Source: Chloranthus sessilifolius (Eukaryota > Streptophyta > Magnoliopsida > Chloranthales > Chloranthaceae). Taken from it: a DNA stretch of 64,000 bases. Location of the stretch: assembly GCA_021018995.1 (NCBI GenBank), contig CM037588.1, positions 82,991,765 through 83,055,764 of the forward strand. The letters are read 5' to 3'. The translations under genes and the position numbers were made by a program. This document shows, in pieces, positions 22,390-33,423 of this stretch; positions within the stretch are counted from its first letter, which is position 1; each line of letters starts with the position of its first letter. Under the pieces are notes generated by a model that was not told the origin of the DNA, searched no databases, and was given only the letters and a program-made list of their open reading frames with translations.

Positions 22390-22689
22390 ACTCTCATGAC
22401 CATCAGATAGGATGTGATTAGCGAGGTAAAGCCAGATTTCTCCATTAGGGAGGATGGGTCTCTACAATTCCGATGGAGAGTGTGCATACCAACCAATGCT
22501 GAGCTTTGAGATACCATTTTAGAGGAAACTCATAAGTCATTGTCTTCTATCCATCCTGGAAGTACTAAGATGTACCAGGATCTGAAGAGGAGTTTCTGGT
22601 GGAGAGGTCTGAAAAAGGGCGTGGCAAATTATGTTTTAAAATGCCTAGTCTGCAAGCAAGTAAAGGTCGATCATCGAAACCCGTCTAGG
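22390..22689 (+). pseudogene. Tekay copy 2 integrase zinc-finger part
   Basis: The segment 'HKSLSSIHPGSTKMYQDLKR' followed by 'CLVCKQVKVDH' supplies the H..H..C..C zinc ligands of a retroviral-type integrase N-terminus. The frame is interrupted by the solo LTR right after 'HRNPSR'. Two stops lie upstream. Confidence 0.75.
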
Positions 22690-22694
22690 CAATT
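22690..22694. repeat. left target-site duplication of solo LTR copy 2
   Basis: CAATT here faces CTACT at 25519-25523. Alignment with uninterrupted Tekay copy 1, which has CTATT at this place, shows that the two are diverged copies of one 5-bp duplication, each with a single change. Confidence 0.6.
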
Positions 22695-23167
22695 TGTTAA
22701 TCACTGATTTTTGCCACATTCTACACCTTTAAACCTTGATTTTGCTAGGGCCTAGAGTGTTTAATAATTATTTTTAGTGTTGTTTTGCAGCAAGGAGGTC
22801 ATTGTGTCCTTAGTGCAGTTTTCAGTTAAAAATCGCCAATAAGGAGAGTTTGTGAATCAATCCACAACTGAGAATGAGAGAGGAATAGAAAGGCTTCAAT
22901 CCTAAGCACAGTAGGGGTGTTTTGTGGGTTACTTTCAGTTCAGCAACAGTTTGGGTCATGCACCATTTAATGTAGCAGCAGTAGATCTTCTTTGATCTGA
23001 GCCCCAAGCCTTACGACTTCCAAGCTATGCAAGTTGCACATATGCAGCAGCAATCTGTCGAATGGTGCAGGTTTGAGTCATTAAACTACAGTAGCATAGA
23101 GCACTTTCAAGTCAAATATGTGGGCATGCAAAGCTTCAACAGTCTTCTGATGCCTTTTCCATTTGAA

Positions 23168-24045
23168 TCTATCGACCTTTTGCTTTGGAGGCTTTAGATC
23201 CTGTTCAGCATCAGCAACACTTCTCGACTGACAGATGAAACTCTAGCTTAGCATCCTGTCGGTAGTAGCAACCTCCTATGCATCTACTTGTCGAGTAGAT
23301 GAAGAACCTCTTTGAAACATCTCGACTTGAACTGCCTTGCAGTCTTGAACCCTTCAATATAGTTGCTGAAGCCTTAAGATGAAGTGAACCCATCGAAATC
23401 CTAGGCAGCAGCAACCTCCCACCAAACCTGTCGACTGGTTTGACTCCCAAGAACATCTGAAGCAGCTCCCTATCCTTGAACCTATCGAGGCCTTGAACTC
23501 TCCATCCTCCCATTGATCCTGTCGGTAGCTGCCCTTATACTCAGTTGCAACCTCTCGAAGTGGTGCACCCAACCCTGTCGACTAGCAAGTAGGAGTAGCC
23601 CCATGCAACCTCTCGACAGCATCAACAGCTCCAATGCACCACATTCAACCAACCTGTCGAGGAGTCCATTACTATTTCCAAACCTATCAACCAAGCTGCA
23701 CCTTCATCCCTTTAATCCTCTTGATCAGCAGTATTGCAGCCCTCAAACCTCTCGACAACACTACAGAAAACACCAAAGCCCATCCTCTCGACTTGGAACT
23801 TATTACCAGCTCCAATCCTCTCGAAAAGCAAGCTGTCCACCCTCCCATCCAACCCCTCGGCTTCAGCTAAAACTGCTTTAAAACTCGCTTGCACCTCTCA
23901 AGCATCTGCATGCAGCCTCTAAGCTGGTCCTATCGACCAGCAAGGCTGTGCTTCCCATTCAAACCTCTCGAGCAAACATCCCAGATCCTGTCGACATCAG
24001 CCACCCCAGCTTCAAAACCTCTCGAGTTCATCTTCTCCACCTCAC
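23168..24045. repeat. array of ~24 CCTSTCGAC motifs in LTR copy 2
   Basis: Variants of CCTGTCGAC, CCTCTCGAC and CCTATCGAC recur about every 30-45 bp, for example at 23426, 23479, 23553, 23574, 23610, 23655, 23750, 23784, 23818, 23930, 23964, 23988 and 24018. They match on the opposite strand the motif of LTR copy 1. The array lies in U3, ending about 500 bp before the TATA box. Confidence 0.85.
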
Positions 24046-24548
24046 GAGGAGATGGCTGAAGCTGTAGATTTTAAATGCTATAAATGGCTGAAGCTACCCC
24101 AAACGATCAAATGATTATCTCCCTACCGTAGCCTGGATCTCATCAAGGCCACAAATATTTTCAGCAAAATGTGAAGGGTATTTTGGCAATAAATAGTTTG
24201 GGGTTTCAGCAAAAAATGTCAAACGGATGGCAGGGGCAAATATGAGAACCCCAAGGCATGGAGGAGTATTGCACATGGGCAAAATGTCTATAGGAATTAG
24301 TGATTAATTCAACTGGGGTATGTTTGGTGAGCAAGGGCAGTTTTGGGAACTTCAATGCACAAGAAATTCTGCACATGGGTGTGAACTGATTTTTGGCGAG
24401 AAAGCAAGTTAACCTCAGCTGGGCATAAACAAAACTAGATCCATATCTTCTCTCTGAGTGGTTGAAATGATAAAACAAGGATTAAGCTTAAACTGGAATT
24501 CTCTTATCTGATTGGCTGCAATCCAAAGCACTTGGATAATTGCAAATG

Positions 24549-24557
24549 TATAAATAG
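24549..24557 (+). promoter_or_regulatory. TATA box of solo LTR copy 2
   Basis: TATAAATAG with homologous boxes on the minus strand at 19102-19110 (copy 1) and 52123-52131 (copy 3). Conservation between the three LTRs supports it as the promoter of the family. Transcription would start near 24580, so U3 is about 1.9 kb and R-U5 about 0.9 kb. Confidence 0.7.
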
Positions 24558-25518
24558 AACTCCTTACTGCTGTAATTTCTGAGCAAGGAATCCATAGAAT
24601 AACTTTGGTTTTCCTTAGCTCATTTAGGTTTAGGTTTTATTTTTCCTTTTCTCTTTCCCCTTCTCTCCCTAATCCAGCATGTTGGATTAGATCTAGATAA
24701 GCAATCCAGATCTATTTTGTAATTGTATTTTGAAGGCTTCAAAGCTTTGAAAATAGATTGATTGTACATAGATTATAGATCCGAGCACAATAATTGTAGA
24801 TTTTAAAGGTGATTCTGATATATATTTCACTTCTTCGTATTTGATTTTCCTAGTTTGGATACTCCTGTGGACTAGCCAGAAATGGAGAGCTTGTAGCCTG
24901 ACATTCACAGCATTTGTAATAATTAACCTATTCTAATCGAGACCATTGGCTCGGGATAATCTCTGGGATGGTCTGTGACCATTAAAATGGACAGATCATA
25001 ACCTTAGGATTGCTTCAATTCTCTGGTTGAGATTGCATTCTTATACCATGCATCTGCCGGGGTTGAACCTGGGGAGCTTGTAGCCAGATGAAGGACTTGT
25101 AGCAAATCAGATCTATACAATGCCTTTGATTCAATTGATTTACAATAAGAACCAGGTCCTGGCTATCTATTTCTCACCATTTAATCTTTATTTTACCATT
25201 CATCTTCCTCCATCTTTTAGATTTAGTTTTACATTTCTATTTTGTAGATTAACTAGATCTTGTGACGCTTGAAAAGCTCTCTTTCTTCTTAGAATTACTA
25301 GATCTGTAGCCAGATCTGGAGGTCTACTATACACCTTCTAGGTTTAGACCATTACTTCCTGTGGGACAAACTCTTACTTATCAAAACTTGCTACAAAGGA
25401 CCTTGTATCTTGCAGGTCTAGGATATTTTAGTTATGCTGATTCCATCATTTAATTTAATTTGATATTATTTTACTTTTACCATTATACAATAAATCGGCA
25501 CACTGAAATCCCCCAACA

Positions 25519-26607
25519 CTACTACAGCCATTACCGATACCAGAGTGGAACTGGGAAGCCATTTCTATGAACTTTATTCTTGGACTGCCAAAGACAATGA
25601 AGGGGCATAATACTATCTAGGTGATTGTTGATAGATTGACCAAGTCTACCCATTTCTTACCATATGACACGAAGTATACAACTAGTAAGCTTGCAGAACT
25701 ATATCTCAGGGAGATAGTCAGGTTGCATGGTATACCTGTTAGTATCATGTCGGATAGAGACCCTCTATATACATATCATTTATGGCAATGGTTTTAGGAA
25801 GGGATGGGTTCAAGACTCGATTTCAGTTCAACATTTCACCCTCAGACCGATGGGCAAATTGAAAGTGTGAACCAGATCATTGAGGACATGCTACGGGCTT
25901 GCATGCTTGATTTTCAAGGATCATGAGATAAGCACTTACCCCTGATCAAGTTCGCCTACAATAATAACTATTAGGCTAGCTTCGGAATGACTCCTTTCAA
26001 AGCTTTGTATGGTCGGAGATGCAAGTCTCCACTTAACTTGGAAGAAGTTGCCAAGAAACTTATTCTGGGTCCAGAAATATTTGAAAGCACGACCAAAAAA
26101 GTTTGGTTGATCCGCGAGATGTTAAGTATGGTACAAAGTCGCCAAACGAGTTATGCCGAATTCAAGAGAACGCATATTGAGTTTCAGATTGGGGACAACG
26201 CTTTTGTAAAGATCTTGCTCACCAAAGGTATAATGTTCTTTGGAAAACGTGGGAAGCTAAGCCCGCATTATGTAGGACCGTTTGAGATATTGGGCTGGGT
26301 AGGTGAAGTGGCATGTAGGATTGCCCTACCGTGGCAACTATTTAGTATACATAACTTGTTTCATGTGCCTATGCTGAGGAAATACGTGAAAGCCTCAATG
26401 CACGTGTTCGACTACCAACCAATCGAGATTCAAGAAGATATGACCGTTAGAGAAGAACCAGTACAAAATCTAGATCGAAAAGAGCAAGTGTTGCATACCA
26501 AAAAGATTACATTCAAACTTGTGAAATGTCACAACCATTCTCCGGAAGAAGCTACTTGGAAACGTGAGTCAGACATAAGTGACGCGTGTCCGCAATTGTT
26601 CGAATGA
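25519..26607 (+). pseudogene. Tekay copy 2 integrase core and chromodomain
   Basis: After the solo LTR the integrase core resumes with 'EWNWEAISMNFILGLP', where Asn replaces the first catalytic Asp, then 'SIMSDRDPLYT' and 'GQIESVNQIIEDML' with the other two acidic residues. The long open stretch from 25987 reads 'MTPFKALYGRRCKSPLNLEE', the GPF module 'HYVGPFEILGW' and a C-terminal chromodomain ('LVKCHNHSPEEATWKRE', Trp to Cys in the usual VKW). Unlike copy 1 there is no intron-like insert near 26187. Stops at about 25618, 25797, 25926 and 25972 break the upstream part. Confidence 0.85.
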
Positions 26608-26652
26608 AACGCAAGGCTTTTAAGGATGGGAGCTAGTTGCTCTACGGTTAAA

Positions 26653-26682
26653 ACAATGTAGAATATATATATATATATATAT
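26653..26682. repeat. (TA)n microsatellite
   Basis: A pure AT/TA dinucleotide run followed by T residues, in the non-coding region after Tekay copy 2 pol. Confidence 0.9.
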
Positions 26683-27372
26683 TTTTTTTATTTGTTGTAG
26701 ATGGTTAATGTAAACTGTTGTAACTTTTCATGTCATGTTAGTTTATAAGCCATACTTAATCGGCATTGGAAATTGTGGATTTGCATGTGTTGAGACTCAA
26801 ATTTTACGAATGGTGGAATGAATCCTTGATGAAAAAGTAAGCTCTAAAATTTTAGTTACTCATTGAATTTCCATGCACTTTTTACTTATGGATGGTTAGA
26901 TGTGTGAATGCTTTTATGATGGTTATTGTGATTAAATTAGTAGTGGCTAATTTTTGAGATAGCTATGCTTTTATGATGGTTCTCTTGTGAATATTGTGCG
27001 AGGATGATTGTCAATAATTTAGGATTTAAAGTATTTATTGATAGTGTTGTGCAGGTACAATTATTAAATTAGTAGTGGCTAATTGAACTAGGCCGTTTGT
27101 GAATGTATTATGTATATGATGGTTGCGTTAGTTGTGAAATTATACTTTAATGCGGATATTTGTCGTGGAAAATGTGTGATATCACGTAGTGTAAATTGTG
27201 GATGAATTATCGAAATGTTGGTATGGATGCACATGTTAGATGTGCCTTATGTGTGGTGATATTGGTTGAATCTTTATCGATAGGAGTATGCCATAACTTA
27301 AATACTAAACCTACTCGACTTGGTTACGTTCCGACGGATGTATCGCCAATTTTCGAGGACGAAATTTTTTGT
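26683..27372. other. non-coding region between Tekay copy 2 pol and 3' LTR
   Basis: AT-rich with locally repeated phrases such as 'TTAAATTAGTAGTGGCTAATT' variants at 26934 and 27063 and 'TTTTATGATGGTT' at 26911 and 26968. No gene. This is the usual 3' untranslated part of the element. Confidence 0.55.
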
Positions 27373-27385
27373 AAGGAGGGGAGAA
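27373..27385 (+). promoter_or_regulatory. polypurine tract of Tekay copy 2
   Basis: AAGGAGGGGAGAA directly precedes the TGTAACACCC start of the 3' LTR. Such tracts prime plus-strand DNA synthesis in LTR retrotransposons. Confidence 0.85.
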
Positions 27386-30000
27386 TGTAACACCCCCAAA
27401 ATTTTAAACCGTGTACGTTTTGCTCGGTGGACGTGTCAGTTATGGCATGCTGTACCATTTTAGATATTTTTTGGATAAATTGTTTAGGATTTGTTTTAAA
27501 AATTATTTAAAATTTTGAGTAAAGGCTAATACACCGTTACGGTGTAATAGCTTAATGTCGAATTAGCATAACGCCGAATCCAGTTGATAGGTGGTTTTGG
27601 GTGTGCTAGTTCCACACCGGAGTAAGTCTCCTTTTGAATAAAGAGCTAACACCCACTTTGTGTTTGCATGCTTCACAAGGAACCAAAGTTCTTTGGATAA
27701 TAACTAAAGCACACAACTTAGTGTGTGTGCTTCACAAGGAAGCAAACTCAAGATATATACATGGGGTGGCTTTTAACTTAAGCCACTAACCATTGCATTA
27801 TTTTGCATAGCATGAGAAAGAGAATTTTAGAGAAAGAAGGGAAGAAGATTTGCTCCTCACGTGAGCCCTTTCTCACCGAAACCCCATTTCATTGTTGATC
27901 TTCCGCTCAATCTCCTTCATCTTCCATTATCTACCACAAGAGATCTTTGATATCGACATGGTTGAAATCCATAAAGAGCATGAGAGATTCATTTCTTCCA
28001 AACCCTCATTTTCTTCATTTTGAAACCCCGAAGCCCGTGCTCTCATAAGATCGGCCGCTGTTCAAGCAAGGGCCTTAGTTCATCGTTACAGTTAGAGGAA
28101 TTATTCCGTCTCGCGAGAAAGTGGGTTTCAAAACCCATTGCACGTGCAAGAGGAGAAAGCGCCAATAATTTCAATATCCGCTCATAGGACACTTTGATAT
28201 CGCGAGTTGAAAGGTAAGATTTTTGGATTTATTGTAGTTTAAATGGATAGTTTACTTAATTTGAATATGTGCAAAGAAATATGGCTTAAGATTAGGGAAA
28301 AGAACAAAGAGAAACGAGTTATAAGGTTTTTAGAACCTAACAGACTTGCTCGAGCGAGACCCTTTCTGAACCACTCGCTCGAGCGAGTGCACTGAGGAGT
28401 TTCAGGCTAAAAACAGGTCTGGTGAAACCTGCTCGAGCGGGTCTGGAGTGCCATGTGAACTCACTCGAGCGACCTTGAAACCCGCTCGAGCGAGTTAGAG
28501 CAAAGTCCTGACACTACCTTAGTATTTGGGCAATAACTTTTGACTTCGAGCTTGGATTCACGCGATTCGTAAGGTGTTAGAAACAGGACAACGAGCTTTA
28601 CAACTTTTGTGAATTACTAAATTCAAGAATCAAATGTTTTAAAGGTGTTCTACTTGATTTGAAGTTAGTACGAACGTGTCCTTCCACCTCGGTTTTGAGA
28701 AAATATTTAAGTATGTCAAAGTTATTAGTAATTAGAATAAATTCTTAATGCATCATCTTATAATGTGATCTAGGTTAAGAATGGGCGACCGCAAATGAGG
28801 ACCTTTGTGTCGCTCTGAACAGCTTCAAACTTAAGGTAGGGGAACCTCAATATCAATTGCATTTTTGTCTTAATTTACATGAATGACCTTATATGATCAA
28901 TGTGAAATATGCTAAATCTGAATTTGCTTTTGAACTTGATCGTGAACTCCAAAATTTGCTTTTGAATCGGCCTTGGAATTGGACATGAACTCTAAACACT
29001 AAATTCCGAACACGCCTTGAATATGTATATGAAATCTGAAACTCAGAAATCTGAATCTACTTATGTATTAAAATACATTAAATTATATGTTAGAATCAGA
29101 ATTTGATTTAAGGTTCACATGAACGCCCTCAATTCTTTGAACCGTGTTGATAGTAAATCCGAATAGCATAAGTTGCCCTCATAACACAGGGGCTTGTAGC
29201 ATTTTTCGAAAAGTATTGATTGAATGACGATAGTTAGGTAGGGGTTCCCATCGAGATTGATTTAAGTCATTAATAAGAGAAGCATTGCATAAATTAGAAT
29301 CCGACCCATCTAAAAACCTGATTTGTTTGAAGTAAATTTATAAAACTTGAAATACCATTTGTATTAGAAAATGCATCTGATTTTAGTCTTTTAAATTTAG
29401 TGATTTAGTCTTCTTTGAATATTTGCTTGAAAATCATATGCTTTGAAGTATGTTTGTGAACTCATGTCTGTTCTGATAAGATATAATTGCAATTGAGTTT
29501 CTTCTACTGAGCTTAGACTGTTAGCTCGCCCCGACTATATGTCGCAGGTGTAGACTTTACTCAGGACCAAGGTTTTGAGAGCGATCCGGACTACAACCCG
29601 GAGGAAGAGTCTAACATCCCTCTTGACGTGTTCTTCCCTTATATGTGGGTTTTCGAACTTGGTATAGTTCTATTTATTTTGAGTTAGATGTAGTTTGGAT
29701 AATGGACTCTGAACCCGATACATTGAAGGTTTTGCATTTCATGAGAGTTTGTATATTGTGTATACGCTTTGGGAACCACTATTGGGAACCATTGTTTAGG
29801 TGTTGGATTGGCCATCACCGGTGATTCTTTGTGGTTACTTTTTGGGTTATGTATAGAATTAGAAATTTCTTTTGTTTACCATATTAGATATTAGTTTATT
29901 TATAATATTTGCTCTGATTTCTGTATTCGTATGGATGTACCAATATCATGGTGAGCCGACGTCTCCGGTACTTTAGGAATCGGAAAGTCGGGTTGTCACA
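27386..30000 (+). mobile_element. 3' LTR of Tekay copy 2 (2.6 kb)
   Basis: It starts TGTAACACCCCC right after the polypurine tract and ends GGTTGTCACA. Length 2615 bp. A TATA-like ATATATAC lies at about 27752. The part from 28200 resembles a leader with a GGTAAGATTT donor-like site. A CTCGAG palindrome cluster lies at 28349-28490. No matching 5' LTR is in the window, so its age cannot be estimated here. Confidence 0.8.
28345..28495. repeat. cluster of CGCTCGAGCG palindromes in the Tekay LTR
   Basis: Five sites centred on CTCGAG at 28349, 28378, 28432, 28464 and 28485, most extended to GCTCGAGCGAG; the best, at 28374-28387, is the 14-bp palindrome CTCGCTCGAGCGAG. Spacing is irregular (21-54 bp). 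It lies downstream of the putative TATA box, in R-U5 or leader position. Confidence 0.8.
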
Positions 30001-31279
30001 TTATTGATGCCTAATCAAAGAAAAGAGGGCAAAGACCTGTTATCAGTCATTGAGAGACCATAGTATCAGAGATCTTTAAAACAGAATATCAATTACAACT
30101 CTTAATAATAGACATGTACATTATACCCAACATGCTCCGACCCTACTAAATGAGAGGTTTGGACTATAGGCCATTCTATATGTCACCGTGAATTAGACGA
30201 CCTAGATAAGTAAACAAGCATGTTTGATGTCGATTCTAGCAGGGAAAGTATTTCCTCATAAACTTTAAAATTGAGAAAAATATGGCTCCCAGTACAACAT
30301 CCAATTGAGAACACTTTTCTGTTCCGAGTAGACGAATATAGCGGTTAAGGATTAATGTTTAAGGCTGCGCTTACACATCCACATTTTCTGTTTTTTTTTT
30401 TTTAAAAACCTAAATAAAAAAATTTTGCAAAGATACTTGATTAACTTTCTTGTGTGTTCGATTACCTCTTAATAATTAATTTTTTTTGGCAAATCTGTCA
30501 CATTTTACAAACATTTGCAATCCATGCAAAGACATTTTGCAACTGATTTTTTTTTCTTTTTTATTTGTGACTGGGTAATCTATATGATACATTCCCATGA
30601 TCAGAATAATATTTGATATTTCAAAAACCCTTCTTCCATAATCATCCCTAAACTAAAGTAACATGCAATGGAAAAGGAAAGCCTACCAGCAGTAGATTGC
30701 GTGAAAGAAACATAGGCCTCCGGAACAAGGGCACTGAAGACACTTGCATACAGAACATAGATGGTCAAAAGAGGAGATTAGGCAAGCGAGTTAAGAGCAG
30801 ATAACCCAAATTCATAAGATTTGGATCTGTTACCTCCTAAAAGTTGTCAAAAAATTCACCAGCTCCCTACGGCAGTAACATCACACCCCAAGAGACTCAA
30901 TCTCTCATCTTAGTTAAAATGAAAAAAAAATACAGCGTAACCCACCCTGACCCGGCAAAAGATTCTCTGGAAACAAGGGCATGGATCGAAACTAAAATCA
31001 AAGAAAAAATGAGAAAGTTTGCCAACATCAACTTCTTTCCTTTAACAACATTGTGTGATAAGGTATGATTTCAACAAAGCTGTTAGATAGTAGAAAGAGT
31101 TTCACACGTGACAACATTTAAATTTACACATAGTAATAAGTGCTTGTAAGGAAAAACTAAGAAAAAACAAAGCAATGTATAGAAGTCTACCTCTTTGGTT
31201 TTAAAGCTTGATAATATATCATTCTAGCGCTACATTAGCCATTAATAAGGCCAACCTGGGCTACTCGACATTCTCCTGT
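30001..31279. other. intergenic sequence, no clear gene
   Basis: Host-like flanking DNA after the Tekay LTR. An open stretch at 30844-31068 is followed by a possible splice donor (AAGGTATGA) but resembles no known protein. Nothing else can be supported. Confidence 0.35.
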
Positions 31280-31680
31280 AACCATGTCTAATAGGGGAAC
31301 GGGATCTACTTCTTTCCCAACCACCATCTCGTGGCATACCCCAATCATGGGACCTATCACTTCCATACCTGTCCCTCCCATTTCGGTAGCTATTGTATTT
31401 CTTATCCATCCCTCTCCCTTCCTCCCTGCCCCCTCTCCCGTTCCACTCTCGAGTCCTTCCCGTTCTCGGTACCGATCGTGCTCTCGGCCTCTATTCCTCT
31501 CTTAGTACCTCTCCCTGTCTCCGATGTCATTTTTCCTAATTTTACTCTTACTTTCTTTCTCCCTCTACTTTCTACACTCTTCTGCTTCCTTCTCCCGTGT
31601 GAGTCTCTCCTCTTCTATCGCTTTCTCCTTAGCAGCCTATAAAGCAATTGCGATGCTTTTTAGCTTCCAAACAAATATAA
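31280..31680 (-). pseudogene. decayed Arg/Ser/Glu-rich coding remnant
   Basis: The minus strand reads, in two frames, first 'AIEEERLTREKEAEE' with repeated Arg/Glu (about 31640-31580), then 'YNSYRNGRDRYGSDRS' and 'GGWERSRSRSPIRHGYRR' (about 31400-31290). Such RS- and RE-rich stretches are typical of splicing-related nuclear proteins. At least two stops and a frame change break it. The parent protein cannot be named; a relic of a host gene exon or a processed pseudogene is most likely. Confidence 0.4.
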
Positions 31681-32212
31681 TGAGAGAGATAGAGAGCAAA
31701 GTACATAATTTGTTATCACTAGAGCAAAAAGGACATAAGGCACAAACAAGTGTAACGACAACGACCATCAACAGATTAACCTTGAACTTGCTGATAAAAT
31801 CTGTATGGACACCCAAATTTAGCCCAAGACTCGATCGAAACATACTTCGAGAAGGGCGCACCCCTGAGATTCTGATAGCATCTCCCATACCCTAGGGAAC
31901 CTTTCCAAACCCTTAGAAACTTGTCTAAACCCTTAAGGAATTAACCCCAACCTATAGAACCCTCTCCGAACTTGTTATTGACCCTCCCGGGTAGTGGATG
32001 GGAGGAGGTGTGCCAAATCTTGTAGGGACTTCTACTGAAACTAAATCATTAATAGAGGTTCCTAGCTTTCCAACAAGCCAAGAATCACCTTGATTTGAGT
32101 CCTACACCGAAAGTTATGGCAATCTAAAGTTTCAGGCCTAAAAATTGCATTTGAGTGAACCCCTCAACAGGCTCTAAGCCTCTCGAGAACCTCTCGAGGC
32201 TTTGGGTATGCT

Positions 32213-32408
32213 TAGCGTGTATAATACACACGCTAGACCATTTCTAAGAGAAATGTTGCCTAGCGTGTATATTATACACGCTAGGCTATTTTTTCACAGA
32301 TTTGGCTTAGCGTGTATAATACACACGCTATGATTGGATGGGCACCCCAGTGGGCTCTAGTGTTCTCAAGCACTGTACATATGCCTAGCGTGCGTAATAC
32401 ACACGCTA
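32213..32408. repeat. four 23-bp palindromes in the LTR of element A
   Basis: Sites at 32213-32235, 32261-32283, 32308-32330 and 32386-32408; starts are 48, 47 and 78 bp apart. The half-site is TAGCGTGTATA, a single central base, then the mirror half. Flanks often extend the symmetry to GCCTAGCG. The array ends 278 bp before the TATA box. The same four sites with spacing 48, 47, 78 recur in the 3' LTR. Confidence 0.92.
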
Positions 32409-32685
32409 GGCTTATTTACAGTAATTTTTAGATTTTGCCTGAAAATGACTTTTGGGGTTTGACTTGTTGACCATCCCATTATTTATGGTGAGTTTCTTTA
32501 GGACTGTTGCACCCTCATTTACCCTATTTGGAACCCTCTAGTCATTTGAACTCCCACCCTATCATCTACCATTGAACCCTTTCCCACATATCTAAGCTCC
32601 CAAAACCCTAGGAAACCTTAGATTGGGGATTACCTAATTGCTAATCCCATTAGCTCTTAAGTATCCCCTTGACCACTCCTTTCTC

Positions 32686-32694
32686 TATAAATAG
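32686..32694 (+). promoter_or_regulatory. TATA box of element A LTR
   Basis: TATAAATAG within 'TCTCTATAAATAGAGAGGC'. Element B has TATAAATAG at the same LTR position (55854-55862). This sets U3 at about 0.9 kb. Confidence 0.75.
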
Positions 32695-33405
32695 AGAGGC
32701 ACCCCTCCCTTTACAAAGGCTTAAAAATTTTCCAAGAGAGAGAAAAAGATTAAGAGATCCCTTTCTCCCCTTTGGTGCACCAACTCCATACAAATTTCAG
32801 AATTCAAAATCATCTTTTAGACCCCATCTTCCATAAAAAACCTTTTAGTCTAGGTGAGATCTACCCCCTAGCCTTCTTCCTCTACCCCTTAGATACTAAG
32901 TTTTATAGTTTAGAACCCATCTTCCAACCTTTCTAGCTATCGAAAGCCCCTCAAGTGCAACCACGTGAAGATCCACAGTCATGCTACAAGGGCTCGAGAG
33001 CTCCGGCTCTACCCTCTTTTCCTCTACCGTCTTCGCTTTTCCTCTATCCTTGAATTTGTGCCGTTACACCGCCGAAATTTCGGTGATGCGGGGGACAAAA
33101 ATAGGATCAGATTGCCTTCGGGCAAGAGGAAGTGTTGTTTTATTTATTAATTATTTTTTTTGCCCACAAGTAGAGACCGCTTACGAGCGAGTTGATCAAG
33201 TGTCTAACACTTTCTTGATCGATAACCGAAGCCCCTACCCAAGAGCCATTGGCGTGAATTGGTAAATCAGAGTCATATTTGGCACTTCGGTGCATTTAAT
33301 ATTAATTTGAGGTTTCCCGGGACACCAAAAGCTCTCGGTGGCGACTATATTTTTCGTAAGAGCGCGTTCTCGCGACGGATGGATTAGGATCCACAGTTGC
33401 ACAGA

Positions 33406-33423
33406 TGGTGACTCTGCTGGGGA
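33406..33423 (+). promoter_or_regulatory. primer-binding site of element A (tRNA-Arg type)
   Basis: TGGTGACTCTGCTGGGGA lies 2 bp after the LTR. TGGCGACTCYGC is complementary to the 3' end of plant tRNA-Arg, the primer reported for Ogre elements. Element B has TGGCAACTCTGTTGGGGA at 56587-56604. Each copy has a mutation near base 4-5. Confidence 0.75.

Larger units (their letters stand above)
22695..25518 (+). mobile_element. solo LTR, unnamed family, copy 2 (2.8 kb)
   Basis: It begins TGTTAATCACTG and ends CCCCCAACA (TG...CA) and sits inside the Tekay copy 2 integrase. Removing it and one 5-bp flank aligns the host element with copy 1 without a gap. No coding region or internal domain is present, and a TATA box lies in the last third, so it is a solo LTR left by recombination. 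The U3 part is about 1.85 kb and holds an array of CCTSTCGAC motifs. Its relatives in this window are 18100-21586 and 51105-53010. Confidence 0.82.
21595..26607 (+). mobile_element. Tekay-type chromovirus, copy 2, pol split by a solo LTR
   Basis: Sequence close to Tekay copy 1 starts abruptly at the end of RT (21595) and runs through RNase H and the integrase zinc finger to 22689. The solo LTR at 22695-25518 then interrupts it. Integrase core and chromodomain follow to the stop at 26607. Downstream come a polypurine tract (27373-27385) and the element's 3' LTR (27386-30000). The 5' LTR, gag, protease and most of RT are missing. Stops make it inactive. Confidence 0.85.
31802..33403 (+). repeat. 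5' LTR of Tat element A
   Basis: Starts TGTATGGACACCCAAATTT, ends TTGCACA, length 1602 bp. It matches the partial 3' LTR at 53572-54266 and, more distantly, the 1601-bp LTR of element B (54984-56584). It contains an array of four 23-bp palindromes (32213-32408) and a TATA box (32686-32694). The PBS begins 2 bp after its end. Confidence 0.88.

Noticed and set aside
28200-28225. A splice donor (GGTAAGATTT) in the Tekay LTR as evidence of a leader intron.
   Set aside because: A similar phrase occurs at 11447, but no convincing acceptor was identified, so I did not annotate an intron.
30844-31068. Possible host exon with a donor site after it.
   Set aside because: Composition is plausible but no family is recognisable and no partner exon was found.
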